Origin: Stomatohabitans albus
Lineage (GTDB): Bacteria > Actinomycetota > Nitriliruptoria > Euzebyales > Euzebyaceae
DNA: 64,000 nt
Direction: 5' to 3'
NCBI RefSeq assembly: GCF_036336025.1
Contig: NZ_JAYKKE010000003.1
Coordinates: 96,738 to 160,737 of the forward strand
A program made the position numbers and the translations under genes. The notes beneath the pieces are model-generated. The model saw only the letters and a program-made list of their open reading frames with translations, made no database searches and had not been told where the DNA came from. Below, in pieces: positions 7,987 through 16,341 of this stretch. How positions within the stretch are numbered: the stretch's first letter is position 1; every line of letters begins with the position of its first letter.

Positions 7987-9324
7987 CTACTCGTGATTGT
8001 AGGTTGGTTGTGACACTAACCATTGCTGAACGATATCCTCATCACCAATCTCAATCGATTTAATATTAAATGATGGATAGCTTTCATCAAAGAGTGGGAC
8101 AGTTGTTATTGGCCCTAACTGTTTAGATTCATACGTATAGGAGGTAGCCAACCATTTGCGATGAGATTGGTCAGGACCAAAGATAAATACCTTATCCTCT
8201 TGAACCGTTAGTACTGAAGAATCCTTATGCAATGGATTAGCACCATCTGAGGTGTGAGATGAAAATACGTCAATCTGCTCTTGATTTCCTGTTCTACGGT
8301 CAATAATCAATAGTTCCTTGTCTGCAGTGTTAATAATAATACGTGATGGGAATATACGGATGCCACCGATGTCTCGCGCCCCAATCATGTAGCGCTCTTC
8401 ATCTGGCGAATACCCACCATCTTCGCGCCATGTACGAACCCGTAAGGTGTCCAGGTCCATAACTGCAACATCAAAGGTATGTGTTCCATCATGACGGCAA
8501 AAGCGATAGTCGTTATCGACGTTGTCACTAAATGCATCATAACGACCTAGGGATTCGAACGTATTGCGGTCTTGATTGAAAACCCACTCATTCGCTTGGT
8601 GCAGCTCACCGCGTTCATCGACACGCTGGCCAAAATAATAGAGGTCATGATCGCAGGCGATGAGTTCGTGGTGAGGAATGGTCGTTCCGTATAAGGAAAT
8701 AAGCAGTGATTGTGGCTGACTCCCACCCCATATATCGAGTTGCCAAACACGGTCAACATCGAAAGGACCGTGTTCAGACAGGGGGCTCTGGAGTAGATTT
8801 ACCATTCGGGAATTATAGATTATCCCACTATCATCAATTTCTTGAATAGAAAGATTTTCTTCTATCCTATCATTGGTAAAACGAGTAATCTCTCCTTGAG
8901 AATATCGAATAAGATTATTATTATCGTTTGTAAGTAAATATTGCCTATTTGGCGATAAAGTAGCAAACCGATTACTTGCCGTCTCACCAACAAACTGATT
9001 AATTTTTTTATCTTGAGTTAGAATTGTAATATAGCTTTTACACTGCTCAAAGAAACATTTGCTATAGTCCTCTCCACCAAGAGCATTCAGAGTTAACCCG
9101 GGATCCGTTGACGGGACAACCACCATTGCGATGGGGTCCTGGTGAGCAGTGACCTTGTCGGTGATGGGTTGTTGCCGGGGAGTATCCTCGTGCCCACTAT
9201 CAGACGGGGCAACGTTCAATGATTCCACCACCCAAAAGATGGCGCCTGCAGTAAGAATGAGAAGAAGGACGAGACCAGCAACCACAGCCAGTCCGATCAT
9301 CGTAGTCCGAGATGATTGTGCCAA
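7987..9324 (-). CDS. Membrane-anchored extracytoplasmic protein, paralogue B of three
   Basis: Middle member of the three-gene paralogous set, about 445 residues. A GTG at 9366 would overlap the upstream gene by 34 bases; the TTG at 9324 is preferred because GGAGG lies four bases before it, over the stop codon of paralogue C, and it gives a short tail before the transmembrane helix (GLAVVAGLVLLLILTAGAIF). The C-x4-C pair is CFFEQC (residues 90 and 95), followed by the shared ACDHDLYYF and FCRHDG cysteines and the end QQWLVSQP. The ectodomain is predicted to be beta-rich. The long second half is notably AT-richer than flanking housekeeping genes. No family recognised. Confidence 0.78.
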   Translation of the reverse strand: MAQSSRTTMIGLAVVAGLVLLLILTAGAIFWVVESLNVAPSDSGHEDTPRQQPITDKVTAHQDPIAMVVVPSTDPGLTLNALGGEDYSKCFFEQCKSYITILTQDKKINQFVGETASNRFATLSPNRQYLLTNDNNNLIRYSQGEITRFTNDRIEENLSIQEIDDSGIIYNSRMVNLLQSPLSEHGPFDVDRVWQLDIWGGSQPQSLLISLYGTTIPHHELIACDHDLYYFGQRVDERGELHQANEWVFNQDRNTFESLGRYDAFSDNVDNDYRFCRHDGTHTFDVAVMDLDTLRVRTWREDGGYSPDEERYMIGARDIGGIRIFPSRIIINTADKELLIIDRRTGNQEQIDVFSSHTSDGANPLHKDSSVLTVQEDKVFIFGPDQSHRKWLATSYTYESKQLGPITTVPLFDESYPSFNIKSIEIGDEDIVQQWLVSQPTYNHE

Positions 9325-9332
9325 TCCCCCTC

Positions 9333-10682
9333 CTATCTGGTGGCCTCTGGCTGGGAAGCCAGCCACGTCCGAAGGGATGAACCATCAGCTACGTACCAGT
9401 CCTTCAATCGAATCGTGTTGTACGTTTCAGTGAAGAACGGAAGCGCCTTAGTTGGCTGTTGGACTGATGTTTCGTAATTCACTTCAGCACCGATCCAATT
9501 GGCTTCGTCATTGCGTGATTGGCCGATGATGAGCAGTGATGGCCCGTCCAGCACCATAATCGGTGGTTGGGAAGCAAAGGGAGACTGCCCGCCAAAGAGG
9601 TCATCGAGGGTTGTTTGGGTAAGAACGGTTTGAGTGGTTTGGTCAAAGACCGCGAGCCGGTCGGTATGGTCAACGAGGAGGGTCCGATGCGCTGATGTGT
9701 CAACCAATCGGATCGCATCTAGGGCAACGGGATAGGCTCGGTTACTGTTGCGGTACCCCTCAGTGGGTGACCAGGTCCAGAAGGCTATTTCTTGGGCATG
9801 ATTTTCCACCACGAGTGTTTGTGATCCATCACCTAGACCGTTACATTGCCGTCCCTTAGGGATGATGGGCGGTAGCGGCATTGGTTCATGATTGAACATG
9901 GTGAGGGTGTGCGATTCCGTATCTAACTCACCACTAAATTGTGGGGTGAATTGGTCAGAATAGAAATCTAAATCACCAAAATAGAAATACCGACCATCAC
10001 AAATAAACATCGAGCCGAGGTAGTCCGTTTGTAGCGTTCTTGGGGAGGCGTGACCGTAGGTCTCAAGAGTGGAATGAAAGGGAACTGTTCGGCTGGGTTG
10101 AAAACGATCTGGTGAAGTCGTGATTGAAATATAGTTTCCGGTGTTATCTATTGATGTAGGCCGAGCGATCGCATTGGTTGTCGTTAATCTTGCCTCCTCA
10201 AGATACCCGCCGCTATAGACCAGCATCTCTTTCATTCCCGTAAACAAGGCATGGTACCGGTTACCAGATACCACGATGGCGCTGGTCCACGACGGGTGAA
10301 TCCGGTGCCGATAGGTCTTGCCGCCTTCACTAATCACGACAGCACTTACCGCACAATCAGCAAAGTGGCAGGGTTTCTTTAGCCCATCGAGGTTGAGGCT
10401 ATCGAGATCATGCTGAGGCAATGTGGCAATGATCACCCGATCGCCCTCAGTAACGCGATCACCGATTGGCCCTGACGCTCCTGGCGGGAGAACAGGCCCG
10501 GTGTTATCGGGTGGCGGTGTTAGCGAAGATGGCGCCACCGTTGGTTCAGGACGGTCATGCGCTGCGGTGATAACGCTCACACCAATCCACGCCAGTAGTG
10601 CTATCACGGCACCAATAAGCAGCATGATCACGCTAGCCGCAATAATCAACCACTTGCGTGTATTGATGTGCTGGGAATCCAT
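9333..10682 (-). CDS. Membrane-anchored extracytoplasmic protein, paralogue C of three
   Basis: First gene of the three-gene set, 449 residues. The N-terminal helix is at about 11-34, followed by a Pro-rich spacer (about 45-75) and the same ectodomain pattern: CHFADC (105 and 110), ICDGRYFYF, QCNGLGDG and the C-terminal TWLASQP. The start ATG at 10682 lacks a strong ribosome binding site. It lies 97 bases after the stop of the acetyltransferase gene on the same strand, so a longer operon 11313 to 6684 is possible. The paralogues have clearly diverged, so the triplication is old. Function unknown. Confidence 0.8.
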   Translation of the reverse strand: MDSQHINTRKWLIIAASVIMLLIGAVIALLAWIGVSVITAAHDRPEPTVAPSSLTPPPDNTGPVLPPGASGPIGDRVTEGDRVIIATLPQHDLDSLNLDGLKKPCHFADCAVSAVVISEGGKTYRHRIHPSWTSAIVVSGNRYHALFTGMKEMLVYSGGYLEEARLTTTNAIARPTSIDNTGNYISITTSPDRFQPSRTVPFHSTLETYGHASPRTLQTDYLGSMFICDGRYFYFGDLDFYSDQFTPQFSGELDTESHTLTMFNHEPMPLPPIIPKGRQCNGLGDGSQTLVVENHAQEIAFWTWSPTEGYRNSNRAYPVALDAIRLVDTSAHRTLLVDHTDRLAVFDQTTQTVLTQTTLDDLFGGQSPFASQPPIMVLDGPSLLIIGQSRNDEANWIGAEVNYETSVQQPTKALPFFTETYNTIRLKDWYVADGSSLRTWLASQPEATR

Positions 10683-10779
10683 AGATGGGTATCAGTATCT
10701 ATGAGCCGAATCGCTCAATGCAAATACGGTCTTGCACCCTCAGATCGTCAGACCGGCCAGTGACGGCGTTCAGGTGCCC

Positions 10780-11313
10780 CTAGCTCACTTCACCCTTCAA
10801 TGCTTCAAGCATGACCGAGTCATGCCATTGCTCATCAGGGCCACGCTGACTCATGCGCATCAACCCGACTTGGCGGAACCCTACACTCTTCCAGGCGGCA
10901 ATCGCCGTTTCGTTTCGGGCATCCGGGTCAACAACAATGCGGTGATGGCCACGGTCATAAAACAGGTGGCGGCAGAGTGTACGGATAACGTCGGCCCCAT
11001 GCCCTTTACCTCGATAGGACGCATCGAGGAATACATCCATACCGGCATGTTTAAAGTCGGGGCTGAGTTCTTCAAAATACTGGGCAGACCCAATGACTGG
11101 TCCGGGCTTATCGTTAATGAGGGGCCGGATAACGTACACCCCGAGGTCAGGATCGGTGAATTCTTCAGCAACGCGATCACGATCCCATTGCCCCCACCAC
11201 TGCGCAATCTGTGGTTCAGCAAGAATGGCGGTGATGGCATCGACGTCTGCCTCTGTCATCAGTGTTAAGACAACTTGCGATCCATGCAGTTGTGTCATAC
11301 GGTCACCACACAT
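10780..11313 (-). CDS. GNAT N-acetyltransferase (AAC(6')-like)
   Basis: A 177-residue Gcn5-related acetyltransferase that would transfer acetyl from acetyl-CoA to an amine. The acetyl-CoA loop is YRGKGHGADVIRTL near residue 105, and the later VDPDARNETAIAAWKSVGF segment is characteristic of the group that includes aminoglycoside 6'-acetyltransferases and lysine/spermidine acetylases. AAGGAG sits six bases before the ATG at 11313, which settles the start; MTQLHG five codons on is a less likely alternative. Divergent from the IlvE-like gene. Resistance function is possible but not shown by sequence alone. Confidence 0.82.
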   Translation of the reverse strand: MCGDRMTQLHGSQVVLTLMTEADVDAITAILAEPQIAQWWGQWDRDRVAEEFTDPDLGVYVIRPLINDKPGPVIGSAQYFEELSPDFKHAGMDVFLDASYRGKGHGADVIRTLCRHLFYDRGHHRIVVDPDARNETAIAAWKSVGFRQVGLMRMSQRGPDEQWHDSVMLEALKGEVS

Positions 11314-11424
11314 TATTGGCTCCTTAGTAGCCAGAGGCGTCAGTCTTGTGGGTGACCTAGTCTAAGGCGTGAACAGGCCGGTATGGCATAAACATGGTTG
11401 AGTGATCTGAGGAAGGTAAACGCG

Positions 11425-12333
11425 ATGAGTCTGCCGAGAATGAGCAAAGTGTGGATGGACGGTGAGTTTGTCGATGTTGAAGCCGCCTCTGTCAGTGTCA
11501 TGAGCCCAACCTTGCATGCAGGCTGGGGAGTCTATGAAGACTTGAGTGCACGACCCACCAATAGAGGGATAGCCGTCTTCCAGCACCGTGCCCACCAGGT
11601 CAACCTTGGCAATAGCGCAAAGGTGCTCGATATCCCGCTTTCGTACACCGTTGATGAGCTCATGCATGGGGTTCGTGACCTGTGCCGCCGCAATAGTGTG
11701 CGCAATGCCTTTGTCCGCATTCTTGTCTATATGGCCGGTGATTCATTGTTCTACGGTCGGAGTTCAGGTCCCGTCCACACCGCGATTTGTGCATGGGATC
11801 GTCGCCCCTTTTTCAGTGAAGAGGTGGTGACCAATGGCATCCGGCTCGGCACATCAAGTTGGCGTGCCATCGGCAGTGACTCGATGCCAGCAAGTGCACA
11901 AATTGTTGGTGCGGGCACCACAAAGATGCTGGCGCTCCGAGAGGCTAACCGCTCCGGTTGTGATGAAGCGATCATCGTCGATGCCCACAACCAGATCGTA
12001 AGCGCAACGAGCCATTCCATCGCCATGGTTCGTGATGGTGAGTTGATTCTGGCAGATAACGCCGACCCCGGTGTTATTGATGACACGCTGCTCGAATTGG
12101 CACGGCATCTAGATATTCCCGCACGGGTGCAGGCGATACGCCCTGACCACCTCTACACCGCCGATGAAGTGTTCTGTGCATCAGTAACCAGTGGCATTGT
12201 GGGCGTGCGCGGGGTAGATGCACGTAATCTCACGGCGTGGGGTCCGGTCACGCGAAATATCGCTGGGCTGTTTCAGTCCATTACCTCAGGCGTTGAACCA
12301 CGCTTTGATCACATGCTCGATTTTGTGGGCTAG
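11425..12333 (+). CDS. Class IV aminotransferase-fold (IlvE-like) protein lacking the PLP lysine
   Basis: A 302-residue protein that aligns along its length with branched-chain aminotransferase IlvE: VFQHRAHQVNLGNSAKVLDI, SSWRA, EAIIVD, LYTADEVF and GPVTR all have direct counterparts. Yet key sites are changed. The Schiff-base lysine (TAAKAGGNY in E. coli) is ASAQIVGAG, with Gln159 encoded at 11899-11901. The glutamate of the SEGAGENLF loop is Ala, and the phosphate-binding HREHxxRL arginines are altered (HRAHQVNL). It is therefore probably not an aminotransferase or aminodeoxychorismate lyase. The start at 11425 has GAGGAAGG eight bases upstream. It stands alone between divergent and convergent genes. 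It may be a binding or regulatory relic, or have new chemistry. Confidence 0.85.
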   Translation: MSLPRMSKVWMDGEFVDVEAASVSVMSPTLHAGWGVYEDLSARPTNRGIAVFQHRAHQVNLGNSAKVLDIPLSYTVDELMHGVRDLCRRNSVRNAFVRILVYMAGDSLFYGRSSGPVHTAICAWDRRPFFSEEVVTNGIRLGTSSWRAIGSDSMPASAQIVGAGTTKMLALREANRSGCDEAIIVDAHNQIVSATSHSIAMVRDGELILADNADPGVIDDTLLELARHLDIPARVQAIRPDHLYTADEVFCASVTSGIVGVRGVDARNLTAWGPVTRNIAGLFQSITSGVEPRFDHMLDFVG

Positions 12334-12516
12334 TCGATCTGAATGGTGGGTACAGTTCAGACTTCAGTGACATGGTTCATGTAATCAAGCGATGAGGCAC
12401 ACTTCGCTCAACTCATTTTCATACGAAGGCACCAGGATGGTTCATGCTTGAAGGTTGCGATTCAATGAGTGCAATCGCCCCTGCATACGCCGGACCTATC
12501 CCACGACGTGAGTAGA

Positions 12517-12972
12517 TCAACCGGTTTCGTTTATTTCCTGTGCAGTCATAAATGCCGCAAGCACGTTGCGGTCGCCTTGGTAGGAGGTGCGCGTGATCGC
12601 CTGGTCAATGGGTACCCACACCAACACATCAACCTCATCGTTGGGTACAAAATCGGGGATATGGGTCGCTTCTAAGGCGTAAAACACCACGGTTTTGGTG
12701 ACTTCACCCCCATCGGGGCCAGGCACAGGATAGGTCACGTCATCGATCCACTCACCGAGGGTGCCCGTGATACCCGTTTCTTCCTCAACTTCACGCACGG
12801 CGGTTTGTGCGAAGCACTCACCGGGGTCGCATTTGCCCTTCGGGAGGCTCCAATCGTCGTAGCGGGGGCGGTGAACGAGCACCACGTATCCATCGGATTC
12901 ACGCCAAACCACCGCACCCGCGGCATCCACACCGTAGTGTTCTGGTGTACGGTTCTTACTGCTTGAACTCAT
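12517..12972 (-). CDS. Nudix hydrolase, MutT1-like N-terminal-domain type
   Basis: A 151-residue pyrophosphohydrolase. The Nudix box is complete: GKCDPGE, seven residues, then REVEEETGI. The lead-in HRPRYDDWSLPKGK is typical of the mycobacterial MutT1 group, which sanitises 8-oxo-dGTP and diadenosine polyphosphates. Those enzymes carry a C-terminal histidine-phosphatase domain; this protein ends after the Nudix domain. The ATG at 12972 is chosen because the longer frame (to 13092) overlaps the upstream oxidoreductase gene and adds unconserved sequence. GGTGAG lies before it. The 183 bases between this gene and the stop at 12333 hold nothing I can identify. Confidence 0.85.
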   Translation of the reverse strand: MSSSSKNRTPEHYGVDAAGAVVWRESDGYVVLVHRPRYDDWSLPKGKCDPGECFAQTAVREVEEETGITGTLGEWIDDVTYPVPGPDGGEVTKTVVFYALEATHIPDFVPNDEVDVLVWVPIDQAITRTSYQGDRNVLAAFMTAQEINETG

Positions 12973-13039
12973 CAATCTCACCAATCTGCTGGCCAACCGG
13001 GCACCCAAGGGCAACCCGAACCCTTTGGTCGCAAGCGGG

Positions 13040-13966
13040 TTAGGCACTCGCCCCAATCCAGTCAAGCACGTGAGCGGTTGCCACCGCATCATCTACATCA
13101 AGTGGCGCACGCACCCCACGCGTTGTTTGTTCAAAGGTGTCTATAAGCGTTTCCCAGGGGTCAGCCCGCCACGACCCAATCAACTCACCATCACGCAGAA
13201 TTGAGGCTTGCAAGGTTGCGGTAGCAGAAAATGGTTCGGGCACGGTTAAGGTGCCTTTGGTACCAATGACTTCTAGCGTTGAATAGTCACAAGCATCAAG
13301 GCTCGCATGCAAGGTTGCTGTCCGCCTGCCAGGGAATCCCAGCACGGCGGTTGTTGTTGAATCCGCACCGGTGGCATAGTGCCGTGATACGGCTCGAACC
13401 GTGTCAGGTTCGGCCCCCATCACCCACCGCACTAGGCTAATCAAGTCCGCACCCAGTTGGAGTAACGCCCCATTACTTACGGAGATCTCCTCACTGTCAG
13501 TTGGTTTGCTCAACGTGGCGTTCACGATGCGCACCTCCCCAACCCCGCCTCCTGCAATGAGGTCAAGGAGTGCAGTCGTGCGCGGGTGGAACCGTACCGG
13601 CAAGGCTTCCATCAGCACCAAGTCACCCGCCGCAGCGGCTGCCGTTGCCATGCGTGCCGCCTCATCCGCGTCCGCACCCAGGGGTTTCGCACACAAGACA
13701 TGTTTGCCGTGCGAAAGTGCTTCCTCTACCCAATTCCCACGATCTGACGGGTCAAGCCCTATCCACACCGCATCGACATCACGAGATTCAAGGACATCCA
13801 TGAAATCGGCACGCGCACGGCGAACCCCTTGGGTTGCGGCAAAGCTCTGGGCCTGTGTCAACACAGGAGCCGCAACAACGGCGAGATCATGCCCAACGCT
13901 TCGCAACGCTGGTGCGACGTGGTCACGAGCTGTTTCGCCAATTCCGATTATTCCCCAACGTAACAC
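13040..13966 (-). CDS. Gfo/Idh/MocA-family oxidoreductase
   Basis: A 308-residue NAD(P)-dependent oxidoreductase. The Rossmann start is LRWGIIGIGETARDH, and the family EKP-type motif appears as CAKPLG near residue 93, with the glutamate replaced by alanine. The second domain provides the sugar-type substrate pocket. The GTG start at 13966 follows GAGGTG. The sigma factor stop lies 12 bases upstream, so the two may be co-transcribed. Substrate unknown; members act on inositols, glucose-fructose, trans-dihydrodiols or biliverdin. Confidence 0.85.
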   Translation of the reverse strand: MLRWGIIGIGETARDHVAPALRSVGHDLAVVAAPVLTQAQSFAATQGVRRARADFMDVLESRDVDAVWIGLDPSDRGNWVEEALSHGKHVLCAKPLGADADEAARMATAAAAAGDLVLMEALPVRFHPRTTALLDLIAGGGVGEVRIVNATLSKPTDSEEISVSNGALLQLGADLISLVRWVMGAEPDTVRAVSRHYATGADSTTTAVLGFPGRRTATLHASLDACDYSTLEVIGTKGTLTVPEPFSATATLQASILRDGELIGSWRADPWETLIDTFEQTTRGVRAPLDVDDAVATAHVLDWIGASA

Positions 13967-13978
13967 CAGTCACCTCTT

Positions 13979-14923
13979 CTAAGAAACGCCGTCACTCAAG
14001 CTGCGACCACGCGAGGGGTGACGCAACTTAGACAAGGCACGAGCTTCTAATTGTCGGATACGCTCACGCGTCAAATTGAAGTGGGTACCCACATCATCCA
14101 AGGTTCGGATAACCCCATCTTTGAGGCCAAACCGAAGTTCAAGGATCAAGCGTTCTCGTTCGGGCAGACCGGCCACCACATCAAGCAATTCACGGCGTTC
14201 AAACCCTTTTGCGGCTTGTTCCATCGGGTCATCGGCTGAGGTATCTTCAATGAAATCTCCCAGCTCGGCATCACCTTCATCCCCTACCGGGGTTTCAAGG
14301 CTGGTGGGGGTTCGCGCGTAGGTGAGTAATTCTTCAATCACATCACCTTCATCCCCAAGTTCTTCGCTCAGTTCTTCAATCGTTGGTTCACGGCCAAGCT
14401 GTTCAGCCAAATCACGTTGCACACTCAACGCCCGACGTACCCGTTCCATCATGTGCACTGGAAGGCGAATCGTACGACCTTTATCGGCCACCCCCCGCCC
14501 TACGGCTTGGCGAATCCACCACGTTGCATAGGTGGAGAACTTATATCCACGGCGATAGTCAAACTTTTCGACGGCGCGGAGCAACCCTAAGTTGCCTTCT
14601 TGAATGAGGTCTAAGAGCTGGAGTCCTTGCCCCTGGTAGCGTTTGGCCACACTGACCACAAGGCGTAAGTTTGCCTGCACAAGACGATCTTTTGCACGAC
14701 GCCCATCTTGGGCAATGCGGCGCAACTGAGCACGACGGGTTGGTGACAAGGCCCCAGCACTTGGCACATCGAGCAGTCGCTCAGCTTCTAAACCAGCTTC
14801 GTAGCGCTTGGAAAGATCAACTTCCTCTTCCGCTGTTAAGAGGGCGGTACGAGCCATCTCACGCAAGTACAGCTGTACGTGATCATGCAATGGCATGTCT
14901 TCAGCCTGACTAAACATGGTCAT
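13979..14923 (-). CDS. RNA polymerase sigma factor, primary-like group 2 (SigB/HrdB type)
   Basis: A 314-residue sigma-70 factor. Region 1.2 reads LHDHVQLYLREMARTALLTAEEEVDL, region 2 has DLIQEGNLGLLRAVEKF and FSTYATWWIRQAV, region 3 includes RLPVHMMERVRRA, and region 4 ends with the helix-turn-helix RERIRQLEARALSKLRH. The long acidic N-terminal extension of the essential primary SigA is absent, so this is more likely the stationary-phase or stress paralogue seen in actinomycetes (SigB of mycobacteria, MysB). The first ATG (14923) follows GGAGGAGAC; a second ATG two codons on is possible. Confidence 0.9.
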   Translation of the reverse strand: MTMFSQAEDMPLHDHVQLYLREMARTALLTAEEEVDLSKRYEAGLEAERLLDVPSAGALSPTRRAQLRRIAQDGRRAKDRLVQANLRLVVSVAKRYQGQGLQLLDLIQEGNLGLLRAVEKFDYRRGYKFSTYATWWIRQAVGRGVADKGRTIRLPVHMMERVRRALSVQRDLAEQLGREPTIEELSEELGDEGDVIEELLTYARTPTSLETPVGDEGDAELGDFIEDTSADDPMEQAAKGFERRELLDVVAGLPERERLILELRFGLKDGVIRTLDDVGTHFNLTRERIRQLEARALSKLRHPSRGRSLSDGVS

Positions 14924-15088
14924 GTCTCCTCCTCTCGAACCAAAATCTTCGGGTCCAACGGTATTAGGTCCCGGCCCCGAACGCTCAAACTCCCTTGAAA
15001 CTGGGGAATACTTTTAACTGGAGTAGCCAATTAGGTGCTCGAAGAACTACGCTGACCGTAATAACTGACTGATAGGGAAAGGATGCAT

Positions 15089-15727
15089 ATGGCAGATCGA
15101 CCAGGCAACAGCCGCTTCGCGCCATTTGCTCGGTTAGTGGGCCATCGCCCCGAACAGGGTGCTAAATCAGCGGCCCTCAATGTTTACGATGAGGCAAAAG
15201 CGCTCGTACGTGCTGAAATTGCGCTCGCCAAAGCCGAGCTCACCGCTATCGCACAAGACAAAGCGATCGGTGCCGCTGCATTTATCTTTGCGGCCCTCGT
15301 GGCCTTTTTTGGTGTCCACGCACTGCTCTTTTTCATTGGTGCGGTTCTCGCCTTGTGGCTTCCCGTTTGGGCGGCGGCGGGCATTATCACCCTCGTACTA
15401 TTTGTCATTGCCTTGATAGCTGCATTCATTGGGTACCGTCAGATGAAGATTGACGCCGACCCAGCCAATACCAGGCGCCAATTCGAGCGTTCCACTGAAT
15501 CGGCCCAACGTGCGGTTGATTCAATGAAACGCAACTATCGTGCTGGTACGAGAGAAGCAGCACACACCGTCTCAACGTCTGTGCAAGAAGCAATTCCTGA
15601 GAACGTGAAGAACAAAGTACCCGAACCGATCAAGAAAGTACCGGAGAACGTCAAGCGTGTCGTCATGTCACGGATGCAGCGTGCCCGTACTACCCAGTCC
15701 GCACCACCACGGCGGCAACTGCCCTAG
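15089..15727 (+). CDS. Phage-holin-superfamily-III-like membrane protein
   Basis: A 212-residue protein of the actinobacterial family often labelled putative holin or DUF1469. An amphipathic helix rich in Ala/Glu/Lys (YDEAKALVRAEIALAKAEL) precedes two hydrophobic helices at about 65-115, then a long charged Pro/Lys/Val tail with IPENVKNKVPEPIKK-type near-repeats. It is not a lysis gene in this setting; relatives are small envelope proteins of unknown role. The ATG at 15089 is preferred over 15083 because AGGGAAAGG directly abuts the earlier one. A DUF4235 gene follows after eight bases, the usual partner. Confidence 0.78.
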   Translation: MADRPGNSRFAPFARLVGHRPEQGAKSAALNVYDEAKALVRAEIALAKAELTAIAQDKAIGAAAFIFAALVAFFGVHALLFFIGAVLALWLPVWAAAGIITLVLFVIALIAAFIGYRQMKIDADPANTRRQFERSTESAQRAVDSMKRNYRAGTREAAHTVSTSVQEAIPENVKNKVPEPIKKVPENVKRVVMSRMQRARTTQSAPPRRQLP

Positions 15728-15735
15728 GAGCTTCG

Positions 15736-16161
15736 ATGACCGATTTTAATCGCACGCCAGCCCTCGCGGTTGGCCCGAAGGCAAAAGCGTTACAACCTTA
15801 TGTGCAAGCGGTTGATGACCAACGCGACCGTCTGATACAGAGTATTGCTGAGTTTGATAAGGAATCCCGTCAAGAGGTGTTGTACCGCATGGAGCGTTTG
15901 GCTTGGAATGTGTTTTCTGGTGTAGCGGCTGGGGCTGCAGGTATTGCCGCGTCACTCCTGTTAAAAAAACTATGGGGTGATGCGTTTAACCGTGGGGTTC
16001 CACCAGAAGATCCTTCAGACCCTAACGCCGACTGGGTTGACGCAGTGGGTTGGACCGTGATTACCGGTGTCGGGGTTGGTGTGGCAACCCTTGTCGCCCG
16101 TCGTGGTGCAGCTAAAGGTTGGAAGAAGCTAACTGGATCAAACCCCATTCCATACCAATAA
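15736..16161 (+). CDS. DUF4235 family small membrane protein
   Basis: A 141-residue actinobacterial protein. It has a charged N-terminal helix, a first hydrophobic segment around AWNVFSGVAAGAAGIAASLL, a short Pro/Asp linker (GVPPEDPSDPNADW), and a second segment around VGWTVITGVGVGVATLVARR followed by AAKGWKKLTG. That two-helix pattern with the W-rich linker defines the DUF4235 family, commonly found with the holin-like gene just upstream. The role is unknown; envelope stress or cell-shape links have been suggested only by context. Confidence 0.75.
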   Translation: MTDFNRTPALAVGPKAKALQPYVQAVDDQRDRLIQSIAEFDKESRQEVLYRMERLAWNVFSGVAAGAAGIAASLLLKKLWGDAFNRGVPPEDPSDPNADWVDAVGWTVITGVGVGVATLVARRGAAKGWKKLTGSNPIPYQ

Positions 16162-16222
16162 ACCACCTTTGCCCATCACCCCCACAGTGGGGTGTGCGGC
16201 ATGGGGAAAGAAGCCTCATCCT

Positions 16223-16258
16223 GGTATTGACCGGCCAATGATCTTGCCGGTCAATACC
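16223..16258. terminator. Bidirectional hairpin terminator
   Basis: A perfect 13-bp inverted repeat (16223-16235 with 16246-16258, 10-base loop) in the gap between the convergent DUF4235 gene and the SWIM-like gene; it can serve both. Confidence 0.8.
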
Positions 16259-16341
16259 TATTTGGGCCAGCGAGCTTCACCACTGTGGTAAAGGCAATGA
16301 CGTTAAAGGCCACACTGGTACCGCCCGTGGCTTGCACATCG

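Noticed and set aside
10780-11313. Aminoglycoside resistance gene
   Set aside because: Likeness to AAC(6') enzymes is at the level of the acetyltransferase fold; no mobile context or resistance neighbours support a specific claim.
15089-15727. Holin of a prophage
   Set aside because: No lysin, structural or integrase genes are nearby; the holin-like plus DUF4235 pair is a common chromosomal actinobacterial arrangement.
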